Source: Roseibium sp. (GTDB lineage: Bacteria > Pseudomonadota > Alphaproteobacteria > Rhizobiales > Stappiaceae). Taken from it: a DNA stretch of 64,000 nt. Made by a program: the position numbers and the translations under genes. The stretch lies in contig JAEPNV010000008.1 in the NCBI GenBank assembly GCA_017643215.1, positions 5,257-69,256 on the forward strand. The letters are read 5' to 3'. Of the stretch, positions 62,781 through 64,000 are shown piece by piece. Position 1 is the first letter of the stretch. Each line of letters begins with the position of its first letter. Below the pieces are notes generated by a model that saw nothing but the letters and a program-made list of their open reading frames with translations, was not told the origin of the DNA and ran no database searches.

Positions 62781-64000
62781 TCAATGACCGAGATCGCTGG
62801 GCTGCGGATTGTGGCCCTTCGCCGCCAGCGGGCCGAGCGCCTCCACCAGGGGCTTGATCTGGGGCTCGTAGTTTCGCCACTTGCCGATCGAGGAGGTGTA
62901 GATCGGACGGCGAACCTGATCCCGGCTGAAGGTGAAGACCTGTTCCGTTCCGTCTTGAAACTGCAGGCAGGCGTCGTCCCATTCCAGCCCGATATGCTCC
63001 AAAAGCGCGCGGGTTTCCGTTTCCTGGTCCGCCACGAGCGCCTCATAGGACTGGTCGCGGATGGTAATCGGCAGCATGGCCCGCCACAGGTTCATCATGT
63101 TCCAGTAATAGCGGTAATATTCGCCAAGGGTCTTTTGATCGATGTTGTATCGATGGTTGCCGTTGAGCGGCGTCGTATAAATCGACAGGCACGTGTCGAT
63201 GGGCGAGCGGGTCATGTGAATGAACGACGCGTTCGGAAACAGCAGCGCCAGCAACCAAAGTGATTCAAAATTGTGCGGCATCTTGTCGACGACGCGGTCG
63301 GCTTTTTTCGAGATCCCGTCCAAGACCGACAGATATCCGCGGCCCATTCTTTTTACATCGCGGCGCGTAAGGTCGAGGATGTTGGTGAAATACATCGGCG
63401 TGATGTCCCGGCCCTGCCGCAGCCTCGTTTCGATCTGGCTGAAATAGGTCTGTTCCCCAGCGGCCGCGGCTTTGGGGTGGCGCGCGATGATCTGCTCGGC
63501 CAGTGTTGTGCCAGACCGGGGCATGCCGAACACGAACACCGGTTTTGCCGATTGAAAGGCGGCGTTTTTACGCTTTTCAAAGAAGTCCTTGGTGAAGATC
63601 TCGACGGACGCCCGCTGGAAGAACTCGCGGTGCCTCATATCGGGCCGGTCATAAAGGTCGTCCCGGTGTTTGGCGAAATACTGGAACGCTTTCGGCCGGT
63701 CGTCCTGACGATCATAGTGCTTGGCGACGGCAAAGCTCAACTTCGCCCGGGTGGTGCCCGGTAGCGTATCGTCGCCGAGCGCGGACTCGAACCTGGGCAG
63801 GTAATCCAGCTCTTCCATCAGGTTCGGACGGTCGGCGAGTGCCAGAAGCACGTCGGGATTGTCCGGATCGATCGCGGCCGCCTCTTTGAGATAGGCATCG
63901 GCTTCGTCTTCCACACCGAGCGACATGTCCAGTTTGTGAAGACCCAGGCGGGCCGGAACGGACTGCGGATCCATGCGCAGCAAGGTCTCGAAGGTCTGGC
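62781..64000 (-). CDS. TPR-containing sulfotransferase (5' end outside window)
   Basis: At least 406 residues; the frame is still open at the right edge, so the start is missing. The visible N-terminal part contains tetratricopeptide-like helices (QTFETLLRMDPQSVPARLGL; ADAYLKEAAAIDPDNPDVLL). The sulfotransferase domain follows with the PAPS-binding loop VFVFGMPRSGTTLAEQIIAR and the 3'-phosphate motif FIHMTRSPIDTCLSIY. Such proteins transfer sulfate from PAPS to an unknown acceptor, often a polysaccharide or peptide. It is the last complete-looking C-terminus on this strand, 75 bases upstream of the EEP gene. Confidence 0.9.
   Translation of the reverse strand, partial: QTFETLLRMDPQSVPARLGLHKLDMSLGVEDEADAYLKEAAAIDPDNPDVLLALADRPNLMEELDYLPRFESALGDDTLPGTTRAKLSFAVAKHYDRQDDRPKAFQYFAKHRDDLYDRPDMRHREFFQRASVEIFTKDFFEKRKNAAFQSAKPVFVFGMPRSGTTLAEQIIARHPKAAAAGEQTYFSQIETRLRQGRDITPMYFTNILDLTRRDVKRMGRGYLSVLDGISKKADRVVDKMPHNFESLWLLALLFPNASFIHMTRSPIDTCLSIYTTPLNGNHRYNIDQKTLGEYYRYYWNMMNLWRAMLPITIRDQSYEALVADQETETRALLEHIGLEWDDACLQFQDGTEQVFTFSRDQVRRPIYTSSIGKWRNYEPQIKPLVEALGPLAAKGHNPQPSDLGH

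Overview
The window looks like a stretch of chromosome from a free-living alphaproteobacterium, most likely of the order Hyphomicrobiales (Rhizobiales). It is GC-rich, almost fully coding, and gene order and families agree: trmL/hemF beside petABC; DUF1285, CoA pyrophosphatase, DUF6111 and the CCA enzyme behind a MoxR operon; lgt, an NDUFAF7-type methyltransferase and pgeF; rplY, pth and ychF; proC, a TetR gene and csaA; and a PetP/PetR-like regulator pair. These synteny statements are recalled, not searched. No rRNA, tRNA, prophage or CRISPR array was seen. One IS110-family element is present.

Layout. 0.4-2.8 kb: a Nudix hydrolase, a glutathionyl-hydroquinone reductase and a GNAT protein. 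2.8-9.7 kb (minus): a four-gene MoxR, DUF58, DUF4159 and VWA/glutaminase-like operon. 9.9-12.8 kb (plus): DUF1285, Nudix, DUF6111 and CCA-adding enzyme. 12.8-14.3 kb (minus): hemF and trmL. 14.4-19.5 kb (plus): two ABC half-transporters with two small membrane genes between them. 19.8-22.5 kb: the cytochrome bc1 operon petABC. 22.6-24.2 kb: mtnP and apt, purine and methylthioadenosine salvage. 24.4-27.5 kb: GNAT, two MaoC-like hydratases, a methyltransferase and a small exported protein. 27.6-30.4 kb: an SLC13/RCK transporter and a LysR regulator. 30.8-35.8 kb: an FAA-hydrolase gene divergent from a GntR regulator and a NitT/TauT-type ABC transporter with two different permeases.

35.9-39.8 kb (minus): ychF, a secreted RNase T2, pth and rplY. 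39.8-44.7 kb is an accessory island. It begins with an AT-rich segment, then carries a periplasmic sensor-like protein, a chemoreceptor, the IS110 element and a run of strong hairpins. 44.7-50.4 kb (minus): prs, a lipoprotein, a creatinase-like M24 protein, pgeF, an NDUFAF7-type methyltransferase and lgt. 50.5-53.6 kb (plus): ubiK, ybjN-like, proC, TetR and csaA. 53.6-56.4 kb (minus): MarR, OmpR-type regulator and EnvZ-type kinase. 56.6-64.0 kb: ilvE, an MFS exporter, moaE/moaD, pgsA, hlyU-like, tdk, an EEP-family phosphatase/nuclease and a TPR-sulfotransferase cut by the right edge.

Most of the window is housekeeping: respiration, translation, envelope lipid and lipoprotein synthesis, cofactor synthesis and nucleotide salvage. 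Points for a second look are the VWA-rich MoxR operon, the ABC/DUF2177 cassette next to petABC, the chemoreceptor/IS110/hairpin island, the creatinase-like M24 protein lacking metal ligands, the GntR-controlled ABC transporter and the isolated O/S-methyltransferase.
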